Part shown: positions 1 to 10,031 of the stretch, piece by piece | Layout of the letters: every line of letters begins with the position of its first letter | How positions within the stretch are numbered: position 1 is the first letter of the stretch | NCBI RefSeq assembly: GCF_000835495.1 | Contig: NW_015622542.1 | Span: 1,696,485 to 1,760,484, forward strand | Reading direction: 5' to 3' | Length of the DNA: 64,000 nt | DNA from: Cladophialophora immunda | Lineage: Eukaryota; Ascomycota; Eurotiomycetes; Chaetothyriales; Herpotrichiellaceae | The notes under the pieces: generated by a model | What the model saw: the letters and a program-made list of their open reading frames with translations, nothing else | Database searches by the model: none | Told to the model about the DNA's origin: nothing | Translations under genes and position numbers: made by a program

Positions 1-81
1 GTCGAGGAGGCCCTCAATGGCGGAAAAGAGCCCGAGGACGCTGTCTCTCCGACCTCTTCGCCACAAACTAGACTCTTCTAG
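1..81 (+). CDS. C-terminal end of an upstream gene (partial)
   Basis: The window opens in a reading frame that runs 26 codons (VEEALNGGKEPEDA, then a Ser/Pro/Thr-rich end finishing TRLF) to a TAG stop at 79-81. The polar, low-complexity composition suits the disordered tail of a fungal protein, but there is too little sequence to identify it. It could also be chance open frame. Confidence 0.35.
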   Translation, partial: VEEALNGGKEPEDAVSPTSSPQTRLF

Positions 82-278
82 CCGACGTGCCATTGCCGCA
101 GGGACCACGATCATCTGAGCCGTTCATGTATGGTAGTAGTGGGAGGCTCTGACTGGCACCTTCACCTTCCTTGGAGCCGATGGAAGGCCGTATCTATAGC
201 CTGAGGGACGACCTGAGCCTCGTGGTTCGATTTTGAACTCTACCCCCTCGAGGTCAGTTTCAAATCGATACAGCAATC

Positions 279-2641
279 ATGTTGTCCCTACTACAATGCA
301 GCGCGTGGGTACTTACCCTCTTTGGCTTCGCTTTCTGTGACCACAACTCTGCCAACATAGGTCTCTGGGACAGACCAAGAGCTGCTCTGATCAGAGACAA
401 TGTATATCTCGAAGGTGGTTATATGCAAACTGGAATCTATGTCAATGGCACGTGGAATTCGTTGGAATCCTCCACCTCGTCCGAGGGCTTTTTGTACAAA
501 CTCAGCATGCATGACGCGTTTGATACCACCAAGGCCAACCCCGCCGTATTCCAATCGATCAATGAGGGACCCATCAGCAATTACTACCTTGATGGATATA
601 TGTTCGCCGACTATGATGAGTTTTACGCTTACGGGTAACTTCCTTGCCTCCTACTTTGTTGCGCCATGAAGTTGACACTTTCTCAAGGGGCATGTACTAC
701 ACTTCTGGAGACACTATCACAGACCGCACAGTGAACGACCCTCTGTACGATATTCCCCCGGATTCGAACATCGTGGCAGGCGTGCCCAATGTTGCATACT
801 CCCCCCAGAGTGGGAGTTTCATTAAAGACATAACAAACGGCGCTGGCGCTAATGCTCCGAGTGAGAACCTCAGCTTCTACTTCAGCGGCAAATACAATGC
901 AGATGGCACGGCCTTCTCCTATTTCGACCCACCAAAGGACTATTCCCCATGGCTCATCAAGGTTGACACCAGCCTTCAAGGCCACGCGGACTGGTCGCGA
1001 GAGGACCTGACACTCAGCGACATCACTCTGCGATCCGAAGGGGCTCTTGTCTGGATTCCTGCCTCAACACAAGGACTCCTAATTGCGATTGGGGGTGTCG
1101 TCTATCCTGCAGATTTGAACGGGTATCTCAAGACTGACAACGCAACCGACATCACGGTGGCGAAGAGCTTTTTGACCGAATTTCCGGTGTACGATATCGG
1201 CTCTAGCACATGGAGTACCCAGAAGCTTAGTCCAGGATCTGCAATACCAGATGGTCCGCTGGCACAATTCTGCACTGTTGTCGCATCCAGCGCCGACTAT
1301 TCTCACCATGAAATCTTTGTCTACGGAGGTTGGGACAGCAACGGAGGCCTCTCGAATGGTGATGTGTGGATTTTGAGCGTGCCTTCCTTCACATGGATCA
1401 GGGCAAACGTTGATGGGACCAGAAGACAGGGCCATGTCTGCGTGTCTCCATACCCCGACCAAATGATTGTTATTGGCGGTACGGGAGATTATGGAGCCGG
1501 ATTGGACAGCAACAACAGCGTCGACGTCTTCAATCTGAACGACCTCAGCTGGACAGGTAAATACGATCCCGCTGTTCATGATGACTACAAGCCCGCTCCG
1601 ACCGTAGTCAGCGTCATTTCCGCGACCCCGACCGCGAGCGGCATGTCTTCGCAGGTCTCCAATTGGTTCGCTCAGGCGTACAACAAGGACCTGATCAGAA
1701 CCTGGGCCCCTTACAATGCAACCACCACCACGACGTCAACGAACACTGCCACGAACACTCCGACCCCATCACCGCATCACGACAGGGGCTGGGTCGTCCC
1801 AGTTGCTGTCACCATCCCCGTTGTGGTTGGTGTTGCCTTTTTTGCCGGCCTCATATTCTTCTGCTGCCGGAGGGCAAGAAAAGACCGCCAACAAAAGCAA
1901 GAGGTATCCGAAGCGAACAACAGGAAGAGTGGTATCATGTCGTGGTTGCGGTCGACATCTTCAGGAGCGCCTGGCAAAGACGTTGGAACCGAGTCATCCG
2001 TCACTGAGGTGGACCATCCTCACTCTCCACCATCGATGGCACAAATTGCGCCTCACGAGCTTGAAGGGGGCTACTTTGTCAGGAGTGATCCAGGAAGTAA
2101 CCAGGAGCGCTGGTCATCATCTACACCTGTGCGATCACCTAGAGCTGAATACGATGGCCCGGTCGAGGGTCCAGACACCGAAGTTCACGAGGTTCATGGC
2201 TCTTCTCGAATCACCCGCCCTGACGACATCAACTATGATATTCGTAACATGACCATGTACCCGCCTAGTTTCGTCAGCGGTGGCCAAGGTAGGGCAATGG
2301 GCAGCTCTTCAGTCTCACAATCAGGAGATTCCAACGCGCCTGCATCACCAAACACCACGTCAGTAGGCATCGCAAGCTCTGGTTTTGCACCCATTCCCGA
2401 GGGCGAAATGGCACTGGGGAATGAGCACACCACGGGCTTTGACAGAGCGATTTCACCAATTGATCTCCGGCGGGACTCGAGACCTGCGCATGAGCGCAAG
2501 GCCTCTGATGTCAGCAGCGCTTCATCGCTGCCATCACCAGACGGTGAGGATCAATCCGCTCTCCCAAACAGGCCGAGAGCTTCACGAAGCGTTTCCGGAG
2601 AGGATATCGATATAGGGGAGCAGGGGAATCGCACGATATAA
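279..2641 (+). CDS. Kelch-repeat single-pass membrane protein
   Basis: A predicted cell-surface or endomembrane protein of about 769 residues. It starts at ATG 279 with a hydrophobic signal peptide (LLQCSAWVLTLFGFAF). An intron at 635-687 (GTAACT...CTCAAG) joins the two frames and restores the kelch-type sequence YAYGGGMYYTSG. Kelch-like blades follow, for example VYGGWDSNGGLSNGDVW and MIVIGGTGDYG. A Thr/Ser/Pro linker comes next, then one transmembrane helix at about residues 487-512, a CCRRARK stop-transfer signal and a long disordered cytoplasmic tail of roughly 250 residues. This order (signal, propeller, Ser/Thr linker, helix, tail) is common in fungal kelch membrane proteins whose function is unknown. 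Partners cannot be inferred. Domain architecture is well supported; the role is not. Confidence 0.85.
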
Positions 2642-3266
2642 TACGGTGCCTGAGTGGCCAGAGGACTTGAAAACCGCTCCCATTCTCTGCGATGGATTGT
2701 CTAGAGATATCACAGGGCTTTCATTGACATTTTCCTTACGTGTTTATGACTGGACGACACGGGTATGAGCGCGACGGAGGCAATGAGTTGATAGCAAAAT
2801 AATCTTTATATGTTTTATTCTGTGGACTCAAAGTTCCGACCTAGGAAGCTCATAGAGCGGTCGGGTCTGCACTGCTGCTAGCAGAAATAATATCCGTCAA
2901 CAAAATCTCTGTCGAACAGGTTTCGTCGGCTGCAAAACTAGAAGCATTGGTCGCATGCCGTAGAATATGTCATAACGAGTCTCGGTGTCCCCTTGCGACT
3001 CACGGGCTGTCTGGATACCCATCACTGGAACCGTCTGTCTTCTTAACCCATCTCTTGTCGGATCCACATATATTGATTTGTGAGTGCATTGAGTAGGCTT
3101 AACTTTGAGAGATAGTTAGGGGTGGCAAGGCTGCCATTTCCCGGCAAGGCTGAAACTCGGACTTGGCGTGTTTGCTGCTTTTGTCACAACTTGGACTGCA
3201 TCATTGCCCGGCCTGCTGCGTACGCTGCTTGGAATCAGGATATACTGCACGCAAACCCGCGCCAAC
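2642..3266. other. Intergenic, tandem genes
   Basis: No gene is seen in these 625 bases between the kelch gene and the Cus2-like gene. It should contain the 3' end of the first transcript and the promoter of the second. Short open frames at 3116-3266 overlap the leader and look like noise. Confidence 0.5.
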
Positions 3267-4759
3267 ATGGCCGACGAGGATCGTCCTTCGACAGAGGGCG
3301 TACAGACCGGTCTGCCCCTCGACCCGTCCTCATTCGACGCTGATCCCCGAATCTCTTGGTCGAAACTCGACAGCAAATTCATCCTCGAGACCGAAGAGGG
3401 CAACGAGTTCGAATGGGACACTGCTCTGAAAAGATGGATTCCAGTGGTAGGCTAAAATTCGCAAACATGAGAAACCTCCGAGAAAAAAAAAATTATATCG
3501 CGCCCTCCATGATTTCCGCACAACATTCTTGCACTACGGTGTAAGCAACAGATTCTAACCTGCTCCATGTCGTGTGTCTTCGTTGTAGCTGGACCAGTCA
3601 CTCTTGGACCAACAAGGCGAGATCTACAAGGTTGCAGGGGTCGACGAGGATGCGGCAACTACATCACAGAAGAAGAAACGGAAACAACCAAACGGCGATG
3701 AGGTACGTGGATCTGACCCCTCGAGGTATATCAACGGCAATACTAATCGAGGCTTGAGCAGTCTGGCAACAAGTCCAAGAAGGCTCGAGTCAATACGGCC
3801 GTTTACGTGACCTCGATACCGCTCGACGCCGACCAAGAAGAGATCGAGCACGTCTTCTCCAAGTGCGGCGTCATCGCAGAAGAGATCGACTCCGGCAAGC
3901 CACGAATCAAAATGTACGAGGACGACAAGGGACAGTTCAAGGGCGACGCGCTTGTGGTCTACTTCCGACCCGAATCGGTCAATCTCGCGGTGCAGATGCT
4001 CGACGACACAGACTTTCGGTTGGGGACAGAAGGACCCATGGGCAAGATGCGAGTCCAAGCAGCAGATTTCTCATACAAGAGTCAACAAGACATCCCGGCG
4101 AAAACAAGCAAGAGGGAGCAAAAGAAGGTCATTCAGCGGACACAGAAGATGCAGGCGTATGCTCCACCGAGGCAATCATGGGACTTCATGCTGATCGGGC
4201 GTGCAGGAAACTCATGGATTGGGACGACGATGACCCGCAGGCACTTCAGGAGACAAGCTCGAAGTGGGACAAGGTCGTTATCCTGAAGTATATGTTCACA
4301 CTGCAGGAGCTAAAGGTAAGCCGCGCTTCCGCAGCAGGCTTAGCGATGGCAAAGACTGACAGGAAACCAGGAGGACCCTGCGGCGATGCTCGAAATCAAA
4401 GAAGACATCCGCGAAGAATGCGCAAAGCTCGGCGAAGTCACAAACGTGGTTCTCTTCGACAAGGAAGCAGAAGGCGTTGCAAGTGTCCGATTCTCCAACG
4501 CACAGGCTGCTGCCGCCTGCGTCAAGGTATGTGGTGCTGGGCCCCCCCTTTCCACGGTCGATGCTAACTTGGAGGACAGCTGATGAATGGAAGATGGTTC
4601 GATGAGAGACAACTGGAGGCGTACATTGCGACTGGTCGCGAGAAGTTTAAGAAATCGAGCGATAAGAAGGTCAGCTTTGACGAGGACGAGGACGAGGAAG
4701 AAGCAGACGAAGGGGGCAGATTGGACAAGTTTGGCTCGTGGCTGGAGCAAGAAAAATGA
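3267..4759 (+). CDS. CUS2: Tat-SF1/Cus2-type U2 snRNP splicing factor
   Basis: An RNA-binding protein of about 377 residues. In this family the protein binds U2 snRNA and SF3b1 and helps U2 snRNP fold before prespliceosome assembly in the nucleus. Six exons are inferred: 3267-3446, 3589-3702, 3762-4156, 4207-4315, 4371-4526 and 4580-4759. All five introns have GT-AG ends and keep frame. RRM1 begins at VYVTSIPLDADQEEIEHVF. The second RRM has the U2AF-homology-motif ending NGRWFDERQLEAYIATG, with the Arg-x-Phe (RWF) that binds ULM peptides in this family. An N-terminal segment with FEWDTALKRWIPV is typical of Tat-SF1. The tail is acidic (DEDEDEEEADEGG). Assignment rests on motif order; the start is the ATG that opens MADEDRPSTEG. 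Confidence 0.88.
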
Positions 4760-4974
4760 ACTGCACAACTACGCGATGGCTATTGATCATTGCATCAAGA
4801 CTGAGCTTCCATCAATCGGGGAGAACCATCTTCACGGGAGAATTCCAGACAACAGTCCCTTCCCGAGCGCAGAACTCGATCAGGGGGGTGGCCACGATTG
4901 TGATACTTGGAGTAATCGAGAATAATTGGAACAAAGGAGGCCGCCTCTTCAACCTCGATCTCGCCTCGAGCTCT

Positions 4975-6375
4975 TCATGCACTGAAGGACCTCTTGATGT
5001 GATCCGCGCCCTGCCTATTTCTGCCCCGCCTCCTGCTTCCAGGACCAGCAGTGCTGTCTTCGGAGGGCGCGTTGTCTTCAATCTCGTCGCGCTCCGGGAT
5101 GGTGTCCAGCACGCCGTGGTCATCAATCTCGTGGTCCTGGACGCCTCCTTCTCCTTCATCTCTTGCGGAGTCGTCTCCGCCGGCACGCTCCTCGCCTTCA
5201 TCCGACGCCCCAGCTTCGGGGATGGTATCGAGTCTCGTCCGCGGAAAGTCCTTGCCGCGAAGTTTGCCTTTCGTGGTGTGCTGATCCTTCGCGCGGTCAT
5301 GTTCTCCCTCTGCCGGTTGGTCTCGCGCAGGCTGTTTCTTTCCGACGGAGTCAATGTCCAGTTTCGGGAGCGGGACATCCTCTCCCTTTTCGAGACTGGC
5401 AATGTACTTGTTCCATTTGCGCCGGTCGGACCACCATTCCCGGAGGCTCGAGTACGCCTTCCTGCTGGGCTTGGCCAGGACCACGAGGATTTGGTCCCGG
5501 CACATCCTTTTCTCCAGCAGCTCGGACGCATAGGTATCCAGCAAAGCCCATTTCTCGTCCTCCTTCGGCACGCCCTCCACGTCTTTCAGGTGCTTTCCAA
5601 GTTGGGCAAGTTTCTTCATGGCCGCCCTTGGGCATGTCGGGCGGTCAGGCGTCGGAATGGTGCCTCTGTATTCCTCGGCCGGTTCGTCAGTGAAGAGATT
5701 TATCCAGTTCTTCTCAGAGGTCATCCACTTCTGTTCGCTGACGTACTCGGAACGTTGCGGTCTCGAAGGCAGGCGACCTTCCAAGGTTCCGGCACAAACA
5801 TTGAGGGGAGTGAAGAAATCTTTCCAGACCAGACGAGCCAACTCCCGGTCTCTTTTGTGCTGCCACACCTCTTTCGAGGGCCAAGGAGGCAAATGGTCAT
5901 TCAAGGCGTCAGTGCGCATGCCAAACTTCTCGATCCGGGACGCGAAGTTGCCTGGTGAGAGGCGCTTAGAGCATCCTTCGCCTGTCTTGTCCTTTACACC
6001 GTGAAGGTGCAGTTCACTTTCTCTAAACCTTTCCTTAAACCACTCTCTGCGCTTGTCGTAGTCGGCCATCAAGTCGTCCAGGGTTGGCGGAGGGCCTGGC
6101 TGTGCGTCGCTCCCTTTGCCCGGCTTCGGTTTTTCTGTCTTGGGTTTGACCCCGATGGTTCTCCATTTGCGATGCTCTTCATAAGGCGGCCAACGCCCTT
6201 CTGGTTCCCATTCCCAGAAGTCTATGGTACCAATTGAACGCCCGGTCTCGTCAACATCGTAGACACCGAAATTGTCAAGATTCTGCATGTAAAAGGCGAA
6301 TTGGTCATTGGTAGTTCTCCATACGCGACAGGACCTGGGTTCTAAATTGAACTCGTCTGGTAGTTGTTTGATCAC
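4975..6375 (-). CDS. Uncharacterised protein, 5' end unresolved
   Basis: A single open frame of 466 codons on the minus strand, convergent with the Cus2 gene. I do not recognise the family. The first part looks globular (RSCRVWRTTNDQFAFYMQNLD, then IGTIDFWEWEPEGRWPPYEE). The middle is rich in Trp and charged residues, and the last 150 residues are disordered and acidic/basic with two copies of LDTIPE. The coding-like sequence begins before any ATG: a TGA lies at 6384-6382 and the sequence just before GTG at 6375 ends CACTGACAATGATTGAAG, which looks like a branch point plus 3' splice site. So an upstream exon is likely; otherwise translation would start at ATG 6288. It may belong to the same gene as the collagen-like frame that stops at 6429 (see findings). 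Confidence 0.6.
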   Translation of the reverse strand: MIKQLPDEFNLEPRSCRVWRTTNDQFAFYMQNLDNFGVYDVDETGRSIGTIDFWEWEPEGRWPPYEEHRKWRTIGVKPKTEKPKPGKGSDAQPGPPPTLDDLMADYDKRREWFKERFRESELHLHGVKDKTGEGCSKRLSPGNFASRIEKFGMRTDALNDHLPPWPSKEVWQHKRDRELARLVWKDFFTPLNVCAGTLEGRLPSRPQRSEYVSEQKWMTSEKNWINLFTDEPAEEYRGTIPTPDRPTCPRAAMKKLAQLGKHLKDVEGVPKEDEKWALLDTYASELLEKRMCRDQILVVLAKPSRKAYSSLREWWSDRRKWNKYIASLEKGEDVPLPKLDIDSVGKKQPARDQPAEGEHDRAKDQHTTKGKLRGKDFPRTRLDTIPEAGASDEGEERAGGDDSARDEGEGGVQDHEIDDHGVLDTIPERDEIEDNAPSEDSTAGPGSRRRGRNRQGADHIKRSFSA

Positions 6376-6428
6376 CTTCAATCATTGTCAGTGGATTCTT
6401 TTGGTTGAATGATTGTCTCTTTTTTTTT

Positions 6429-8129
6429 TTAGCAATTCTCAAAGGTCAAGATATGCTGAAGACGTTGGGCATCCGCCTTGAGGACACAGTCATGGCTGCC
6501 ACAAGTTATGTGTGGCGGGATTGGAGGCGATGCCATCGAATTTGAACAACCCTAGGGGAGGAAGTCCACAGGGAAGAGCACATGGGACAGTCAACGACGT
6601 ACCTCACGGTGGAGAATGTTACCCGCATCATCTTTAACCTCCTGCAGATTCCATTCAAACGGCCGGGACACCAAGGGGGCTTTCGGGTCTGGTGACTCAA
6701 GGATCTTTCGGAGACGAACAGTTTCATATCTTGCATCCGTTCCATCAGATGCTGGAGTCCATAGCCCACAACACGACTCGATTTTGGGCTCTCCCACACA
6801 GTATCTCCGCTGAGCCGACAGGTCAGCCCCAGGGCCATTGCAATAGTCACGATAGTGTGCTAGAGCTACGATAGCATCTCGTGGACAGCTATGCGTCGGT
6901 ACAGGAAGGGTAGGATCAAATGTGCGGGTCATTCGGGGCCGAGAATCTGAGGGACCGACCAAGACGGATCCCCTTGGTGTTGGCAAAGCTTGTGGCGAGG
7001 TATGTGATGAGGAGTGCGATAAAGGCTGCGAAGACGACCGTGACGAGACCAGCGACAAGAACGAACTGCCTCGAAAAACATGCGTCACCGTCCCATGGAC
7101 CTGGACGTTGAGAGTTCCTGGCTTCGTGAGAGTTTCTGTCAAGTAAGAAACAATTGCTGGTCCTGATGTACTGGAGACTGGACTGGAAGCGGTCGTTGAA
7201 GATGAATCCGAACTTGGGGTTATAACCTTCGAAGTTGGAGGCGCCGGCCTTGGTCCCAATGACATCGATGGAGCATTTGTTGGTCTGTTTGTGAAGGAAA
7301 GGCTCACTGGAGGTATTGAAGGAGATTCAGCTACAAAACTGGCGATAGACCCGGCACTAGGAATCGCCAGTGACTCTGAAGGAACAGTTATAGCAGGGCC
7401 AAGGATTTGTCCTCCAAGACTGGTAAATGTCGGTACTAACGTCCCTGGAGCGACTGGCGGTGGCATTGGGGTAGGGACAGGTGTAGGAATAATCACAGCG
7501 CCCCCTGCGACTCCAGGGACTGCTGGAATTGCCGCCACATTTGGTACCCCTGGAGCGGCTGGAATCCCTGGTATGACTGGTGCTCCCGGTATTCCTGGTA
7601 CCCCTGGAACTCCCGGTGCTGCTGGGATAGGCACCGGCACCGCTGGAACTCCTGGTGTTCCTGGGATAGGCACCGGCACTGGTAACGGTGCTGGATAGTT
7701 CCCTCCAGCGGCACCTTTAACAATATCGCCAGCAGTGCCGACCACTTGACCAGCGACTCCAGCTCCACCATTCACAATATTGCCAACAGCGCCAGTTACG
7801 CCGCCAACAATGCCTCCTATGTCATCAAACGGGTTTGGCAGACCGAGCCCACCAGAGACGACCTGTCCACCAGGCTGGGCTGGTTGAGGGTAGGGTAGAG
7901 GATAAGCGGCCGTCGGAGACGCTGGCCCTACCAGCGCTGGTATAACATGGGTCACAGTGACGGGCGTTTGGGCGACCGTCCCGGCCAGTAGTGATGTGTA
8001 TAGGTTGGTAATGATGGTTTCCGTCGTCAGTATCGAGGTGATAACAGTCGCCGCTTGTGCAAAACAGAAGGGATATGTTGTGCAGACGGCGACCAGCAGG
8101 ACACTGTAGACAATCAGAGGGAGTTTCAT
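6429..8129 (-). CDS. Secreted collagen-like Pro/Gly triplet-repeat protein
   Basis: About 549 residues. I start it at ATG 8129, which opens a clear signal peptide (MKLPLIVYSVLLVAVC...FAQA); the open frame extends 9 codons further only with a GTG start. After a Thr-rich part comes a stretch at roughly residues 145-205 of three-residue periodicity (GVP, GIP, AAP, GAP), collagen-like but not strict Gly-X-Y. Next is a Ser/Thr/Pro-rich segment and a Cys-containing C-terminal region (YCNGPGADLSAQRRYC, KIESCCGLW, HITCGSHDC). An intron at 6602-6552 (GTACGT...CCCTAG) keeps phase and adds 40 codons to TAA 6431-6429. Likely a cell-wall or extracellular protein; family not recognised. An alternative model ending in a membrane helix in another frame is described in the findings. 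Confidence 0.65.
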
Positions 8130-8632
8130 AACGGTAACCTTTGCAGAGAGCACCACGTAAAGTTGATTGCGGTTGAGGAGGTATCCAAGGTCAAGGTCGA
8201 GGAATTGCTAGGGGATTTCGCAATTCCTCTGCCGCAGGGACGCTGCAGGCTTTTTTCATACTGACATAAGTGCCTGCCCAGGATATAGACTTTGGTTAGA
8301 GGACCTAGTAACGCTTTTGTTCCAACATACTGAGATTCGATCCGACGAACCAGCGTTGCGCTAGGGAGATGGTCTTTGAGAAAACCAGCGAAAAGCGGAA
8401 GAAACTTCGAAACGTTGGGGAGCGGACCATTAGTGACAGTGACGCTTGCAAGGTGATACATATGGAAGGCATGATAGACTTTGAAGGAGCTTGTATAGCA
8501 CGACAGTAAAATTTGCGAGTACCAGCATGCTCCGAAGAGTTTGGATTTTGCATTTGGAAGCCCAAAAATGTTAGGTTTCCAAAGGAGTGGTTGAACTGCT
8601 TCACCGCCCGATCCTACCGGAGGGTACGCCAT
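8126..8632 (-). CDS. Doubtful open frame upstream of the collagen-like gene
   Basis: From ATG 8632 there are 168 codons (MAYPPVGSGGEAVQPLLWK...) to a TGA whose first two bases are shared with the downstream ATG (ATGA). The codon choice is mixed, no domain is recognised, and it lies where the leader of the collagen-like gene should be. It could be an orphan gene, an upstream open frame in the same transcript, or chance. Confidence 0.2.
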   Translation of the reverse strand: MAYPPVGSGGEAVQPLLWKPNIFGLPNAKSKLFGACWYSQILLSCYTSSFKVYHAFHMYHLASVTVTNGPLPNVSKFLPLFAGFLKDHLPSATLVRRIESQYVGTKALLGPLTKVYILGRHLCQYEKSLQRPCGRGIAKSPSNSSTLTLDTSSTAINFTWCSLQRLPL

Positions 8633-9295
8633 TCTGTCAGCGTGCATCCGTCTCTTTGCCCTACGGTAAGTTAAAACAAGAAACAGGGGGTTAGGATTGT
8701 TGGGGAGGAGGCGGGATAAGAGAAAGAAGAGAGAGATGTGGTTCGGCATCAAGGACAACGGCAAGCCCAGCCTTGGGCCAATCATAACCAGGATAGCCTA
8801 GTGTGTCTGGCTCACACAAGGCTGTCAGCCGCAGCCTTGTCCAGCCATTCCCGATCAGCGACCAGCTCCTCCTGCTCTAGCGAACAGACACATCCCGGTG
8901 AGGGAAAGATAGAAAATGCAGCGCCGGTTTAGGCAATTGCTTGAGGGATACCGTAGGGGGATAACGGTGGGCGATGAGACTACGTACATAATCATAAGAT
9001 GCCGAAGCTGGAAGTACAGTGACCTCTCGTTCACCCTGGCTTCTGTATTTGTTGAGTACGTTGTCTGAAGGGCATAAGCTAAAGCAAAGCAGGCCTTTAC
9101 AAGTGTCCTGTGCTGAGCAAGGAAAGGCGGGAAGTCTTCCCACCGAGATGATGAAAACGACGAGAATAGATTGATGCTCCATGGGCTTGCGCTCCGACCA
9201 TGTACAATTTATGAATCATTGTTCCACCTCAAAACGCCGCTGATGCTGATCATGGGTATCTAGTCACTGATGGATGTTGGAAGGCATGACCGTGG
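8633..9295. other. Intergenic
   Basis: No supported gene. Short open frames on both strands lack introns, motifs or coding bias. The left part should carry the promoter of the collagen-like gene and the right part the 3' region of the Mpv17-type gene. Confidence 0.4.
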
Positions 9296-10031
9296 TCACT
9301 GGAGAGCTTGTGCTTCATCGTCGCTCGAATTGGTCAAGCTGAGGTAGGCTGTCCAGGCGATTCCCACGGTGCTCACGAACGGAATCTGGAATCGAAGGGG
9401 CATGACCCGGAAGTTGAGGATCTGTACGGCCGGCCAGAGGATGTAATTGGCTCTCAGGGTGGGCAGATAAACGTCCTTGAACTTGGTCGCAACCTCCTTC
9501 TTTCCACCTCCTTCGGCCACCGTCATGAATGTGAAGAAACAGCACAGGCCAAACGGTGCGAAGATCAATTGATCCATGGCCACTCTCTTCAGTGCTGGAA
9601 CAGTGCCACTCTTGGGGGTAATAGGGAACCATTTCGTGAGTCGACCAAACCAAAGGAACTGGATTGGAGCCATCAAGAAGCCGTAAGACATGAATCGAGT
9701 CAAACGTTCAAAGTCGAAAGGTTGAGGTCCGCTGCTTCGAGGAGAGAGACCAGGCGACAATCTTGCGGGCTTTTCGTTTAGGTCCTCGAGCTCGACCCCG
9801 GAAGAGATGAGGTAACTCGAATCAGTCGTGGTCGACAGCATGGCCTGTCTCTTTCGAACTGCAGTTATTGATTGTGCCACCGTATCTGCAATGCCACCAA
9901 GAATCTGTTCCGCCTTCAGCCATCATCCAACCGCTACAGGTTTATCCACATACCGCATTCGTGATCATGGTAGTGAGAACAGGTTTCTGGGCATAGTAGG
10001 AGTTGAATTTGGTGATGAGTCGGGCAGCCAT
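9296..10031 (-). CDS. Mpv17/PMP22 family membrane protein
   Basis: A 228-residue integral membrane protein of the Mpv17/PMP22/Sym1 family, found in the inner mitochondrial or peroxisomal membrane and thought to form small channels. Exon 1 (10031-9954) encodes MAARLITKFNSYYAQKPV..., and an intron at 9953-9905 (GTATGT...AACAG) joins MITNA to ILGGIADTVAQS, the usual conserved N-terminus. Later family marks are FDFERLTRFMSYGFLMAPIQ, the WPAVQILNFRVMPLRFQ block and the C-terminal GIAWTAYLSLTNS. About four hydrophobic segments are visible. A variable insert of about 40 polar residues follows the first segment. Peroxisomal or mitochondrial location cannot be decided from sequence alone. Confidence 0.9.

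Noticed and set aside
4812..5531. 239-codon minus-strand frame
   Set aside because: Low-complexity Arg/Ser/Thr translation in a frame overlapping the longer, better supported one.
4738..5958. 406-codon plus-strand frame antisense to the uncharacterised gene
   Set aside because: It overlaps the end of the Cus2 gene and lies opposite a minus-strand frame with globular-looking sequence; its translation shows no domain. Probably a shadow caused by codon bias.
7291..7698. Plus-strand open frame with a cleaner Gly-X-Y pattern than the annotated minus-strand gene
   Set aside because: Codons for Gly and Pro are complementary (GGN/NCC), so the antisense of a Gly/Pro triplet repeat gives another one. 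The plus frame has no signal peptide, no flanking coding sequence, and the minus strand has a signal peptide and a spliced continuation.
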